64,000 nucleotides of DNA, from positions 60,079 to 124,078 of IMG/VR virus record IMGVR_UViG_3300008111_002402, one strand, 5' to 3'. The position numbers and the translations under genes are program-made. Positions 18,181 to 26,643 of the stretch are shown here, piece after piece. The notes under the pieces are model-generated. The model saw only the letters and a program-made list of their open reading frames with translations. It did not search any database and was not told where the DNA came from. Each line of letters starts with the position of its first letter. The stretch's first letter is position 1. The stretch is from a virus.

Positions 18181-19354
18181 GGTTAAGATAGGCGATACCG
18201 TTTCTTTCACCCATAAAGGAAAGAAAGTTACAGGTAGAGTAATACATCGTCACGACGGAAATAAGAATTCTGCCCTTGCGGGTCATGTGAATATTCAGCC
18301 ATCAAATGCAGATTCTAATCCCCATACCATACATGTGTCTAAATTAAAACCTGCTACACAAATAAAAGAGGATATTCAGATGGCAGATATTAACGAACAA
18401 ATTTTAGATTTAATTGATAACATTGAAGCAGGCAATCATCTAGAAGCCAATAACATCTTCAACGAATTATTACAATCAAAAATTGATGCTTTGCTTGATG
18501 CAAAGAAAAATGAAGTTTCTTCATCAATGTTCAACACAGAAGAATGTGCTGAATGTATGGAAGAAGAAAAGAAAATGAAGAAGGAAAAGAAAGAAGATGA
18601 GGATGACGATGAAGAAGATGACTACGAAGATGAAGATGAAAGAATGGATGAAGCTTTAATTGGTGGTCAAAAGAAAATTGATGTCAACAAGAATGGTAAA
18701 TTAGATGCCATGGACTTCAAGATGCTTCGTGCCAAGAAGAAGGGCATGAAGGAAGAAGTGAAATCAACTTCAGAAGCATATTCAGATCCATATGCTGCCA
18801 AGAAGGCGGCTGAAATGAAGAAGTCATATAGTAAGACTATGGCAGATGCCAAGAAGGAATATGAAGCTGCCAAGAAGCCAAAGTTTGCCAAGAACTTCAT
18901 GAAGATGAAGAACGAAGAAGTGAAGCCCATTGATGAATTGAAATCTGCAACGCTCGGTTCGTATATCAAAAAGGCAGCAGATTCATATGCAGGTGAAGCT
19001 CAGTCTGGTACATACCAAAAGGTAGACAAGCGAGAAAGAGGAATTGCAAATGCTACAAACAAGCTTGTTAAGCGTGCAAAGGCTAATGAAGAAGTGGAAT
19101 CCATTGATGAAATTTCTTCTGAAACTTTGAAGTCGTATCAACGAAAGTCCATGGATCAAGGCACCAGAGTGTTGAAGAAGCAAGAAGCACCTTTGTCAGC
19201 AAAAAAATTTGCCAAGCGCGTGAAGGGTATGGCCCGTTCCTCACAAATATTAGACAAGCGTGAACCTCCCAAAAAACTTTATAGAGGTGACAACAAGGGT
19301 GGATATCCAAAACAATGGGATGAAAGTACAAAGTTCACCGTTGAAAAGGATTAA
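18167..19354 (+). CDS. Prohead core scaffold-like protein (gp67-like, extended)
   Basis: 395 aa from the ATG at 18167, chosen because CGGAG lies 10 bp upstream; the in-frame codon at 18092 would begin deep inside gp20. Residues 1-60 form a small beta-rich domain (KIGDTVSFTHKGKKVTGRVIHRHDG), then a new start-like segment MADINEQILDLIDNI.AGNHLEANN begins the T4 gp67-like core region. A 50-residue acidic Lys/Glu/Asp tract follows, then DVNKNGKLDAMDFKMLRAKKKG, an EF-hand/dockerin-like loop, then two units of (P/S)IDE(L/I)S..TL.SY..K. The gene sits between portal and protease, as gene 67 does. It is probably an internal prohead core protein and gp21 substrate. Confidence 0.75.
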   Translation: MELHEVKIGDTVSFTHKGKKVTGRVIHRHDGNKNSALAGHVNIQPSNADSNPHTIHVSKLKPATQIKEDIQMADINEQILDLIDNIEAGNHLEANNIFNELLQSKIDALLDAKKNEVSSSMFNTEECAECMEEEKKMKKEKKEDEDDDEEDDYEDEDERMDEALIGGQKKIDVNKNGKLDAMDFKMLRAKKKGMKEEVKSTSEAYSDPYAAKKAAEMKKSYSKTMADAKKEYEAAKKPKFAKNFMKMKNEEVKPIDELKSATLGSYIKKAADSYAGEAQSGTYQKVDKRERGIANATNKLVKRAKANEEVESIDEISSETLKSYQRKSMDQGTRVLKKQEAPLSAKKFAKRVKGMARSSQILDKREPPKKLYRGDNKGGYPKQWDESTKFTVEKD

Positions 19355-19356
19355 TC

Positions 19357-19707
19357 ATGGCAAAGATGAGCGAAAAGGATATGGCTCAACGAGAAAAGAT
19401 TGTGAAGTCCATGAAGAAAAACTTCAAAGATTTTCGCAAACGTTACGGTGCCAATGCAAAAAATGTAATGTATGCCACAGCCACTAAAATGGCAATGAAG
19501 GAAGAAACATCCGAAGAAAGAGGTGAATATGATTATGAAGGTGATATGGCAAAATCTTCATTGAAAACAATTATTCGTAATGCACAAGAAATGCATGATA
19601 TGTTATCTGAAGATACCAATCTTCCTGAATGGGTTCAAGGCAAAATTACCTTAGCAGAAGATTATATTGTATCGGCTGCACAATATATGCAATCAGAATC
19701 GGAGTAA
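19357..19707 (+). CDS. Conserved prohead-region protein (gp68 position)
   Basis: 116 aa, directly after the core gene. The N-terminal half is basic and helical (EKDMAQREKIVKSMKKN.KDF.KRYG.NAK.VMYATATKMAM). The second half has the acidic motif EERGEYDYEGDMAKSSLKTIIRNA.EMHDML..DTNLPEWVQ.KI.LAEDYI..AA.YM. Both are familiar from marine T4-like phages, where the gene lies between portal and protease, and the KAKNVMYATATKMA segment also appears in other phage internal proteins. The role is probably structural or in prohead assembly; no enzyme motif is visible. Confidence 0.7.
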   Translation: MAKMSEKDMAQREKIVKSMKKNFKDFRKRYGANAKNVMYATATKMAMKEETSEERGEYDYEGDMAKSSLKTIIRNAQEMHDMLSEDTNLPEWVQGKITLAEDYIVSAAQYMQSESE

Positions 19708-19710
19708 CAA

Positions 19711-20085
19711 ATGGCCATATCAATACTTAAAAAGACACCCATACATGTTGTAGTTGCCATTACAGGCGCAAATGCATCTGAAACCATTGATTTAGAAACA
19801 ACACTAGAAACTACAACACAGAATGCCGCAACACCTAAGGCAAATATTAGTGGCATCTATTGGTCAATACCTTCAGGTAACGGAACCGTTTCAAGAAATT
19901 CTGTACAACTTTGGGCTATGACAGGTGCACGTGATTTTCAATTTCACGGATTTTCTGATAACAGAGAAAATGGTAGTAACATAGTTGTGACATTACCCGC
20001 AGGTGGTGGTACCATTATTCTTGAAATCATGAAGGTCTCAGGATATGGTGATACACAACATCTTAATCAATCAATAGGAGCATAA
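19711..20085 (+). CDS. Small beta-rich virion protein
   Basis: 124 aa, ATG at 19711 after CGGAG. A beta-strand-rich, charge-poor polypeptide (TPIHVVVAITGANASETIDLETTLE, then a Trp-containing strand I.GIYWSIPSG and a C-terminal strand ending HLNQSIGA). No catalytic motif. Similar small single-domain genes sit between prohead genes in marine T4-like phages and are often found in virions. It may be a decoration or head-fibre protein; this is inference from fold composition and place. Confidence 0.6.
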   Translation: MAISILKKTPIHVVVAITGANASETIDLETTLETTTQNAATPKANISGIYWSIPSGNGTVSRNSVQLWAMTGARDFQFHGFSDNRENGSNIVVTLPAGGGTIILEIMKVSGYGDTQHLNQSIGA

Positions 20086-20087
20086 TC

Positions 20088-20738
20088 ATGAGACTCATTG
20101 CTGAAATAGTTGAAGATGTTCAAATCATCAACGAAGAAAATTCAAAAAATCTTTTCATTGAAGGTGTGTTTCTTCAAAGTGAAATTGCCAATAAAAATTC
20201 ACGTATCTATCCCAAGACAGTTATGGAACGCGAAGTAAAGCGTTACATGAAGGAATATGTCGAAGCCAATCGCGCATTTGGTGAACTGGGACATCCTGAA
20301 GGTCCAACCATCAATCTTGACCGTGTCTCTCACATGATTGTGTCATTGAAGGAAGATGGAAACAATTATGTTGGTCGTGCAAAAATCATGAACACCCCAA
20401 TGGGTAATATTGCACGTAACATCATTGAAGGTGGTGGTAAGTTGGGTGTGTCGTCACGCGGATTGGGTTCATTAAAAACCACTTCAGAAGGTATCAACGA
20501 AGTTCAAGATGATTTCTATCTTGCAACGGCGGCTGACATTGTGGCTGACCCTTCGGCACCTGATGCTTTCGTACAAGGGATTATGGAAAATAAGGATTGG
20601 ATGTTTGTAAATGGTTCATGGACATATCAAAATATGGATGAAACTAAGAAGCTGATTGAAAAGACCAATCAACGTCAATTGCAAGAAATGAAGATTCGTG
20701 CCTTTGAAACCTTCTTAAATGCCATTTCAAAGAAATAA
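20088..20738 (+). CDS. gp21: Prohead core protein protease gp21
   Basis: 216 aa, close to T4 gp21 (212 aa). The segment NKNSRIYPKTVMEREV and the motif AFGELGHPEGPTINLDRVSH supply the catalytic His (His69). GVSSRGLGSLK around residues 120-130 supplies the Ser nucleophile (Ser122/123). The ATAADIVADPSAPDAFV segment is also conserved. The enzyme is a serine-type herpes-assemblin-like protease that cleaves the prohead core and capsid proteins, generally after Glu in a (L/I)-x-x-E context, once the shell is complete. Probable substrates are 18167-19354, gp22 and gp23 of this operon and the internal-protein candidates at 58774, 59408 and 62708. Confidence 0.94.
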   Translation: MRLIAEIVEDVQIINEENSKNLFIEGVFLQSEIANKNSRIYPKTVMEREVKRYMKEYVEANRAFGELGHPEGPTINLDRVSHMIVSLKEDGNNYVGRAKIMNTPMGNIARNIIEGGGKLGVSSRGLGSLKTTSEGINEVQDDFYLATAADIVADPSAPDAFVQGIMENKDWMFVNGSWTYQNMDETKKLIEKTNQRQLQEMKIRAFETFLNAISKK

Positions 20739-20743
20739 ACTCG

Positions 20744-20751
20744 TATAAATA
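20744..20751 (+). promoter_or_regulatory. T4-type late promoter
   Basis: Exact TATAAATA box 36 bp before the gp22 ATG (20788), separating protease expression from the scaffold. AGGAG (20775-20779) follows as ribosome site. Confidence 0.85.
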
Positions 20752-20787
20752 ATATAAAGTTTTTGAAACAACTACAGGAGATACTAA

Positions 20788-22071
20788 ATGTCAGTAGAAA
20801 ACAAGATTCGAGAAATGATGGCTAAAAAGCTCGATGAAGCCTTCCCAGGAATGGGTAAGAATTTGGAAACTAAGGCTCCAGCTCAAGGCTCATCACAAAC
20901 ACCAGAAGTTCAAATGATGCACAAGGGCGGTGGCGCAGAAAAGCCATCAAACCCTGTAAATCAATTACAAGCAGGCGCAGGCCCCAAAGAAGCTGCTCCC
21001 ATGAAGCAAGGTTCATCACAAGATGCTTCAATTGATTTAGAAACTGATGAAAAGAATCAAGGTAAGGCACAAGCATCAAAGAAGGCTAAGATGCCTACTG
21101 TTTCACATCAAGGTGCAGGCGCTGCCACTAACTACACAACAGTAGCAGATCCATCATCTGTCATCAACCAAGCATCTTCAAAGGGCAATGTTCACCAAGA
21201 AGAAGCTGAAGTAGAAGGCGAAGAAGTCATTTCAGAAGAAGAATACAATGCTCTTTCAGAAGAAGAAAAGGCACAATATTCATTAGTAGAAGAAGGCCCA
21301 GAAGAAACTGAAGAAGAAGATGAAACAGCACTTGCCGAAGCCATGGAAAACATGAAGGCTGAATTGGCAAAGGATGTTGAAAATCTTTTTGCATCAGAAG
21401 TTGACTTGTCAGAAGAATTCAAGACAAAGGCAGCTTCATTATTCGAAGCCGTCGTAACTGCTCGCGTTGCTCACGAAGTAGAAAAGATGCAAGATGCGCT
21501 TGCTGAACAAGCAGCACACACCGTCGTGAACATCCACGAAGAAATGGTTTCAAAGATTGATGCCTATCTCTCATATGTTGCTGAACAATGGTTGGCAAAC
21601 AATGAAGTTGCAATTGAAACAGGACTTCGTGCAGAAGTCACTGAAGATTTCATTGCAGGCTTGAAGGTGTTGTTCAAGGAACACTACATTGAAGTTCCTG
21701 AAGAAAAGTACGATGTTTTAGGCGACATGCAAAATCAAATTGATACATTAACTGCACAAGTTAACGAATCATTGGCAAAGGCAGTTGAACTTAATACAGA
21801 GTTGAACGAAGCAAAGCGTGAAGTTGTATTCTCAAAGGCAACAAGTGACTTAGCACAAACTGAAGCTGAAAAACTTCGCGGCTTGATTGAAGAAGTTGAA
21901 TTTGAAAATGAAGAATTATTTGAACAAAAGATTTCAGTTATTAAAAATAACTACTTCCCCAAGTCAACTGTTTCTTCACCCATCACAGAAGAAGTGGTAG
22001 AAACACAAGAAGTATCAGGTACGGTTGCTAAATATGCAGAAATGCTTTCACGCAACACATTTGGAAAATAA
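20788..22071 (+). CDS. gp22: Prohead core scaffold protein gp22
   Basis: 427 aa, longer than T4 gp22 (269 aa). The N-terminal 150 residues are low-complexity, Gln/Gly/Ala/Lys-rich, followed by an acidic linker (EEAEVEGEEVISEEEYNALSEEE.AQY). The C-terminal half is helical and coiled-coil-like (KAELAKDVENLFASEVDLSEEFKTKAASLFEAVV.AR), matching T4-like gp22. It ends with ..VAKYAEMLSRNTFGK, the conserved tail in marine phages. It forms the internal core around which gp23 assembles and is later destroyed by gp21. The Q/G/A-rich N-terminus is also typical of marine versions. Confidence 0.9.
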   Translation: MSVENKIREMMAKKLDEAFPGMGKNLETKAPAQGSSQTPEVQMMHKGGGAEKPSNPVNQLQAGAGPKEAAPMKQGSSQDASIDLETDEKNQGKAQASKKAKMPTVSHQGAGAATNYTTVADPSSVINQASSKGNVHQEEAEVEGEEVISEEEYNALSEEEKAQYSLVEEGPEETEEEDETALAEAMENMKAELAKDVENLFASEVDLSEEFKTKAASLFEAVVTARVAHEVEKMQDALAEQAAHTVVNIHEEMVSKIDAYLSYVAEQWLANNEVAIETGLRAEVTEDFIAGLKVLFKEHYIEVPEEKYDVLGDMQNQIDTLTAQVNESLAKAVELNTELNEAKREVVFSKATSDLAQTEAEKLRGLIEEVEFENEELFEQKISVIKNNYFPKSTVSSPITEEVVETQEVSGTVAKYAEMLSRNTFGK

Positions 22072-22077
22072 AGCTAG

Positions 22078-22085
22078 TATAAATA
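22078..22085 (+). promoter_or_regulatory. T4-type late promoter
   Basis: Exact TATAAATA box, 43 bp before the major capsid ATG (22128), giving gp23 its own strong late start. Confidence 0.87.
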
Positions 22086-22127
22086 ATAGTAACGTTTAAC
22101 AGTAAACAAAAACTCAGGAGAACGTAA

Positions 22128-23420
22128 ATGTTTTTATCAGAATCATTACAAAAGAAGTGGGCTCCAGTTCTAGAACACGGATCCCTACCAGCCATCAAAG
22201 ACAACTACAAGAAGGCTGTTACTGCCGTTATTCTTGAAAACCAAGAAAAGGCATTGCGCGAAGAAAAGCAAGCATTGTTCGAAGCTGTTCCAGTTAACAA
22301 CATTGCTGGCTCAGGATCAACCGAAATTGACCGTTACGACCCAATCTTAATTTCATTGGTTCGTCGTTCACTTCCAAACTTGATGGCCTATGACGTAGCC
22401 GGCGTACAACCAATGACTGGTCCAACTGGCCTCATCTTCGCCATGAAGTCACGTTATTCAACCCAAGATGGTGCAGAAGCATTATTCAATGAAGCTGATA
22501 CCGACTTCTCAGGCACAGGCACACACGAAGGTACAAACCCAGTTGATGGCACATACACATACGGCACAGGCTTAACAACAGCAGCAGCTGAAGCTCTAGG
22601 CACAGGCGGTATGGCTGGTGACTTCAACGAAATGGCTTTCAGTATCGAAAAGACAACTGTAACAGCCAAGTCACGTGCATTGAAGGCCGAATACACAGTT
22701 GAATTAGCACAAGACTTGAAGGCAATTCACGGTCTTGATGCAGAAAGTGAATTATCAAACATTCTTTCACAAGAAATTCTTGCTGAAATGAACCGTGAAG
22801 TAATTCGTACTATCTACAAGGTTGCTAAGCCAGGTGCTGCTTCAACAGCAACAGCAGGTACATTCGACCTTGACGTTGACTCAAACGGTCGTTGGTCAGT
22901 AGAACGCTTCAAGGGCTTGATGTTCCAAATCGAACGCGATGCAAACGTAATCGCACAAGAAACTCGTCGTGGACGCGGTAACTTCATCGTCTGTTCATCA
23001 GACGTTGCAGCAGCTCTTGCCATGACAGGTAAGTTGGATTACACACCTGCTCTTTCAGGCAACGACGGCATCTCAATGGATGACACAGGCAACACATTCG
23101 CAGGTACATTGAATGGTCGCTTCAAGGTGTTCATTGATCCATACTCAGCCAACACAAACTCAGCTTCACAATTCGTAGTAGTTGGTTATAAGGGTTCAAA
23201 TGCATATGACGCAGGTATCTTCTACTGCCCATACGTTCCATTACAAATGGTACGTGCCATTGACCCATCTTCATTCCAACCCAAGATTGGATTCAAGACA
23301 CGTTACGGCATGATTGCAAATCCATTCGTAACACAAGCCAACGGTACAACTGACGGCGATACATTCACCGCTAACCGTAATCACTACTATCGTCGCTTGA
23401 AGGTCACAAACCTTCTATAA
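22128..23420 (+). CDS. gp23: Major capsid protein gp23
   Basis: 430 aa. Recognised by the N-terminal MFLSESLQKKW.PVLEHG.LPAIKD.YKKAVTA.ILENQEKAL, by AGSGSTEIDRYDPILISLVRRS.PNLMAYDV.GVQPMTGPTGLIFAM.SRY, and by the core EMAFSIEKTTVTAKSRALKAEYT.ELAQDLKAIHGLDAESEL and GRGNFIVCSSDVAAALAM. It is an HK97-fold shell protein, shorter than T4 gp23 (521 aa) in the insertion domain. The N-terminal propeptide up to about residue 50 (..KQALFEAVP) is the expected gp21 cleavage zone. Followed by a strong intrinsic terminator. Confidence 0.97.
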   Translation: MFLSESLQKKWAPVLEHGSLPAIKDNYKKAVTAVILENQEKALREEKQALFEAVPVNNIAGSGSTEIDRYDPILISLVRRSLPNLMAYDVAGVQPMTGPTGLIFAMKSRYSTQDGAEALFNEADTDFSGTGTHEGTNPVDGTYTYGTGLTTAAAEALGTGGMAGDFNEMAFSIEKTTVTAKSRALKAEYTVELAQDLKAIHGLDAESELSNILSQEILAEMNREVIRTIYKVAKPGAASTATAGTFDLDVDSNGRWSVERFKGLMFQIERDANVIAQETRRGRGNFIVCSSDVAAALAMTGKLDYTPALSGNDGISMDDTGNTFAGTLNGRFKVFIDPYSANTNSASQFVVVGYKGSNAYDAGIFYCPYVPLQMVRAIDPSSFQPKIGFKTRYGMIANPFVTQANGTTDGDTFTANRNHYYRRLKVTNLL

Positions 23421-23439
23421 TCGAAGTAGCAGATGAAAC

Positions 23440-23478
23440 AGGAAAGGGAGAGGCTGAAAAGTCTCTCCCAATCCTTTT
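23440..23478 (+). terminator. Intrinsic terminator after gp23
   Basis: Stem GGGAGAG (23446-23452) / CTCTCCC (23463-23469), 10-nt loop, extended by GGA/TCC outside a small internal bulge, then TTTT (23475-23478). It lies 25 bp after the capsid stop codon and closes the structural operon. Confidence 0.85.
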
Positions 23479-23521
23479 GCTATATACTTGTATACTTTCT
23501 CAGGAGTAGGGAGTATATAGC
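23479..23521 (+). other. Second hairpin in the gp23 downstream region
   Basis: Perfect 10-bp inverted repeat GCTATATACT (23479-23488) / AGTATATAGC (23512-23521) with a 23-nt loop that can itself form a small hairpin (TACT/AGTA). It starts at the T tract of the terminator. It is probably a 3-prime-end stabilising or reinforcing structure rather than a separate terminator, as no T tract follows. No credible gene is seen between 23421 and 23615. Confidence 0.6.
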
Positions 23522-23534
23522 TGTTTTATAGTAT

Positions 23535-23542
23535 CATAAATA
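23535..23542 (+). promoter_or_regulatory. Late promoter (one mismatch)
   Basis: CATAAATA, one mismatch from the TATAAATA consensus, 74 bp before the ATG at 23616. It lies beyond the capsid terminator, so the tail-tube-like gene needs its own start. Confidence 0.65.
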
Positions 23543-23615
23543 GTATTATCAATTCATCCCAGACATAGTGAGTTTAACACTCTGTCAAGTGCCAGTCAAG
23601 AGAGATAGGTGAAAC

Positions 23616-24212
23616 ATGTCAACCGAAATCACAGAAGCAAAATGGACTAATCGTCAACCTGAGGAACTAGATTTTCTACGTCCCAATGGCTTTCGTTTCA
23701 TGATTCAAAGTCTGCCGAAAGTAACATACTTTTGTCAGGCAGCAAACATCCCGTCCATGAATTTAGGTGTAGCAAAACAACCCACACCATTGATTGATAT
23801 CCCAAAGCCAGGTGAAAAACTTGACTTCGGTGAACTCACCATTCGTTTCATGATTCAGGAAGACATGGCAAATTACATTGAATTGTACAACTGGATGATT
23901 GCTTTAGGTTTCCCAGAGAACCATAAACAATTTCAAAAGAGATTCGCGGATCAAGCATTCCGAACACCTGAAATCAATAACCAAGATGTGGGTACACAAC
24001 GTAGAACTGACCTACCGGAATATAGTGATGCCACATTAATGGTATTGAATTCCAGTGACCTCCCAATCGTTCGGTTAAACTTCATAGATTGTTTCCCCAT
24101 CTCGTTATCTGGATTGGATTTCGATGTATCAACAGGAAACACACAATACTTTGTAGGCAACGCCGTCTTTAAATATCGCATGTTCACGGTGGAGTCTTTA
24201 TTGACTACTTGA
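23616..24212 (+). CDS. Second tail-tube-like (gp19-fold) protein
   Basis: 198 aa. The pattern RPNGFRFMIQSLPKVTYFCQAANIPSMNLG.A.QPTPLIDIP.PGEKLDFGELTI.FMI.EDM.NYIELYNWMIALGFPE is the gp19/Hcp-like tube family seen in many T4-like marine phages, distinct from the main tube gene 16059-16574. The C-terminal FIDCFPISLSGLDFDV...TQYFVGNAVFKY is the closing beta-sandwich. It may be a tail-tube initiator, tube terminator or baseplate-tube connector. Its separation from the tube gene and its own late promoter favour a minor structural role. Gene stop overlaps the following host-type promoter. Confidence 0.82.
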   Translation: MSTEITEAKWTNRQPEELDFLRPNGFRFMIQSLPKVTYFCQAANIPSMNLGVAKQPTPLIDIPKPGEKLDFGELTIRFMIQEDMANYIELYNWMIALGFPENHKQFQKRFADQAFRTPEINNQDVGTQRRTDLPEYSDATLMVLNSSDLPIVRLNFIDCFPISLSGLDFDVSTGNTQYFVGNAVFKYRMFTVESLLTT

Positions 24213-24237
24213 CAAATGTAGTTGTACTGTGTATGTT
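24209..24237 (+). promoter_or_regulatory. Host sigma70-type promoter for the uvsY-uvsW-55 operon
   Basis: TTGACA (24209-24214), 17-bp spacer, TATGTT (24232-24237). It starts inside the stop codon of the preceding late gene, 28 bp before the uvsY ATG, marking a switch from late to early/middle expression. Confidence 0.75.
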
Positions 24238-24264
24238 ACATGATGTATTAACAAGTGAGGTGGT

Positions 24265-24705
24265 ATGAAGTTACAAGAAATACAGGACATGTGGACAGAA
24301 GATTGTAAAATTGACCAAACTAATTTAGGGCGTAGTGCCGCCCGTGTTCCTGAACTTCACGCAAAATATCTCAACATGATGTCATCAGTCCGCCTTCAAT
24401 ATCGTAAGGCTGAGGCTGAATACCTTCGTATCCGAAAGTTGAAAGGTAGATATTATCGTGGCGAACTCTCAAAAGAAGAACTTAGTGAATTGGGCTGGGA
24501 ACAATATCTCAATGCGCGTCCATTAAAAAATGAAATGGATGATGTCATGAATACTGACGATGATGTTATCCGCATGACGGATAAGTTGGAATATTTAAAA
24601 ACTGTCATGTACCAATTGGAACAAATCATTAAAAGCATCAATAGTAGAACATGGGACATCAAGTCTGCTATTGAATGGTATAAGTTTACGAATGGTGGAT
24701 TATGA
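24265..24705 (+). CDS. uvsY: Recombination mediator UvsY
   Basis: 146 aa (T4 UvsY is 137 aa), ATG after GTGAGGTGG. The helical pattern D..K.D.TNLGRSAARVPELHAKYLN.MSSVRL.YRKAEAEY...RKLK..YY.GELS..EL.ELGW matches UvsY, and the tail ..IKSINSRTWDIKSAIEW.KFT.G is the conserved oligomerisation helix. UvsY forms heptamers that load UvsX (48942-49991) onto ssDNA coated by the single-stranded binding protein. Translationally coupled to uvsW (ATGA). Confidence 0.92.
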   Translation: MKLQEIQDMWTEDCKIDQTNLGRSAARVPELHAKYLNMMSSVRLQYRKAEAEYLRIRKLKGRYYRGELSKEELSELGWEQYLNARPLKNEMDDVMNTDDDVIRMTDKLEYLKTVMYQLEQIIKSINSRTWDIKSAIEWYKFTNGGL

Positions 24706-26183
24706 GTGATGTTACCATTAGCAAGAAAGATGAGGTTTATCTTCATGTAGATGCCGATGCATCCATTCTACTTGAAATGAATGACTTCTTCACGTTTGCA
24801 GTTCCGGGTGCTCAATTCACACCCCAATATCGTGCAAAACTTTGGGACGGAAAAATTCGTCTACTAAGTTTGTTCACAAAGGAGTTATATGTAGGTCTTG
24901 CTCCTTATGTAAAAGAATTTTGTAAGTCAAACAATTATACACTTACAAATCATTTACCTTCATATGCCGAAGATGTTGAACAAGCAAAACAATTCATTGC
25001 ATCATTGAATTACCATTCAAATGGTAAGCCCGTTGATATTCGTGATTATCAAGAAGATGCTGTACTAGAATCCATTCATCGTGGACGAACACTTCTTCTT
25101 TCTCCTACTGCGTCAGGCAAAAGTTTAATCATTTATTCTTTGGTTCGTTGGCATCAGACCCAAGGGCGCCGACAACTTATCATCGTTCCCACAACTTCTT
25201 TAGTCGAGCAATTGTATGGTGACTTTGCTGATTATGCTACAGCGTCGGATTGGAAAGTATCTGAAAACTGCACCCGCATTTATTCAGGTAAAGAAAAAGT
25301 TACAAACGTTCCTATTGTAATCTCCACGTGGCAGAGCATCTACAAGATGCCGAAAAGTTATTTTGAAAATTTTGATGTGGTATATGGTGATGAGTGCCAT
25401 TTGTTTAAAGCCAAATCATTATCATCAATTCTACACAAATGCACCAAGGCACCTTTTAAGATAGGTACAACAGGAACATTGGATGGCACCAAGACACATC
25501 GTTTAGTATTAGAAGGATTGTTTGGTGCTGTTCATAAAGTAACAACCACAAAGAAGTTAATGGATACACAACAGCTTGCTGATTTAAAGATTCGTTGCTT
25601 ACAGTTGGATTACAGTGATGAAGAAAAACAGTTGTGTAAGAAGTTCACCTATCAACAAGAATTAGATTGGTTAGTCACACACCCCAAGAGAAATAAATTT
25701 ATACAAAATTTAGTGCTTGACCAAAAAGGAAATACTCTAGTATTATTCCAATATGTTGAAAAACATGGTGAAGTATTGTTTGATATGCTCTCTGAAAAAG
25801 TTGAAAAGGGACGAGAGTTATTCTTTGTACACGGTGGAGTTGAAACTAAAGATAGAGAAGCAGTTCGTGCCATTACAGAAAAATCTGAGAATGCCATTAT
25901 TCTTGCGTCATATGGAACATTCTCTACGGGGATAAATATTAGAAATCTCCACAACATTGTATTTGCTTCGCCCTCGAAATCTCGTATCAGAAATTTACAA
26001 AGTATTGGTCGCGGTCTTCGATTGGGAGAACAAAAAACAAGTTGTAAGTTGTATGATATTGGAGATAACCTCTCATGGAAAACACATAAAAATTATACCC
26101 TACTTCATTTAATTGAACGTGTAAAAATTTACAATGAAGAAGGATTCAATTATAAACTATTAACAATACCCTTACATGCATAG
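24702..26183 (+). CDS. uvsW: UvsW helicase
   Basis: 493 aa, close to T4 UvsW (503 aa). The N-terminal dsDNA-binding domain (residues 1-100, ...TFAVPGAQFTPQYRAKLWDGKIRLL) is followed by an SF2 core: Q-motif-like RDYQEDAV, Walker A SPTASGKSLI (about 134-143), the DECH box in YGDECHLF, GTTGTLDG motif III, and motif VI QSIGRGLRLG. It unwinds branched recombination and origin R-loop structures, shifting replication from origin to recombination-dependent mode. All motifs are intact. Its stop overlaps the next gene. Confidence 0.94.
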   Translation: MSDVTISKKDEVYLHVDADASILLEMNDFFTFAVPGAQFTPQYRAKLWDGKIRLLSLFTKELYVGLAPYVKEFCKSNNYTLTNHLPSYAEDVEQAKQFIASLNYHSNGKPVDIRDYQEDAVLESIHRGRTLLLSPTASGKSLIIYSLVRWHQTQGRRQLIIVPTTSLVEQLYGDFADYATASDWKVSENCTRIYSGKEKVTNVPIVISTWQSIYKMPKSYFENFDVVYGDECHLFKAKSLSSILHKCTKAPFKIGTTGTLDGTKTHRLVLEGLFGAVHKVTTTKKLMDTQQLADLKIRCLQLDYSDEEKQLCKKFTYQQELDWLVTHPKRNKFIQNLVLDQKGNTLVLFQYVEKHGEVLFDMLSEKVEKGRELFFVHGGVETKDREAVRAITEKSENAIILASYGTFSTGINIRNLHNIVFASPSKSRIRNLQSIGRGLRLGEQKTSCKLYDIGDNLSWKTHKNYTLLHLIERVKIYNEEGFNYKLLTIPLHA

Positions 26184-26643
26184 TTACAACAAGTATAATG
26201 AGGGAACGTATTATAAGATTGTGAAATTGAAAACAGGAGAAACTATACTCTGTACCATGAATCATGATGTTCGGTCGTTGGCATCTGAAACACATTTACA
26301 AATGAATGTTCCTGTACAGGTTATCCCTCACCAAGAAACACGACGCAATGGTCAAGTGATAGGCGAAAGTTTTGTTTTGCGTCCATGGATTGGATTAAGT
26401 GATAGTGATGAATTTACAATTAGTACTGACATTGTATTAACCATAGGAAGTTTAAAGAAAGAGGTACGTCAACAATATGTCAACTATATTGAACATACCA
26501 TTGAAACACAAAAGCGCCAAGAAGAACAAATAGAACGTGAAGAAGCAGCAGAAAATTTATTACGTGAAATTACACCCGGTGAGTTATATTTTGTTGATGA
26601 ACCTTTGAATATGGAAAATAACCATGACGAAAACCAAGAGTAA
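26176..26643 (+). CDS. Small beta-barrel (Lsm-like) phage protein
   Basis: 155 aa, overlapping uvsW and the sigma-factor gene. The N-terminal half has the pattern YYKIVKLKTGETILCTM..D......THLQMNVPVQVIP and RPWIGLSDSDEFTI.TDIVLT, a compact beta-barrel of the Sm/LSm type found in T4-like marine phages. The C-terminal 60 residues are a charged helix. The gene at 46015-46311 has the same core without the helix. No biochemical function is established to my knowledge; RNA binding would be a reasonable hypothesis given the fold and the position beside replication and transcription genes. Confidence 0.7.
   Translation: MHSYNKYNEGTYYKIVKLKTGETILCTMNHDVRSLASETHLQMNVPVQVIPHQETRRNGQVIGESFVLRPWIGLSDSDEFTISTDIVLTIGSLKKEVRQQYVNYIEHTIETQKRQEEQIEREEAAENLLREITPGELYFVDEPLNMENNHDENQE

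Noticed and set aside
23432-23530. Short open frame of 32 codons after gp23
   Set aside because: It consists of the terminator stem and following hairpin and has no ribosome site or family signal.
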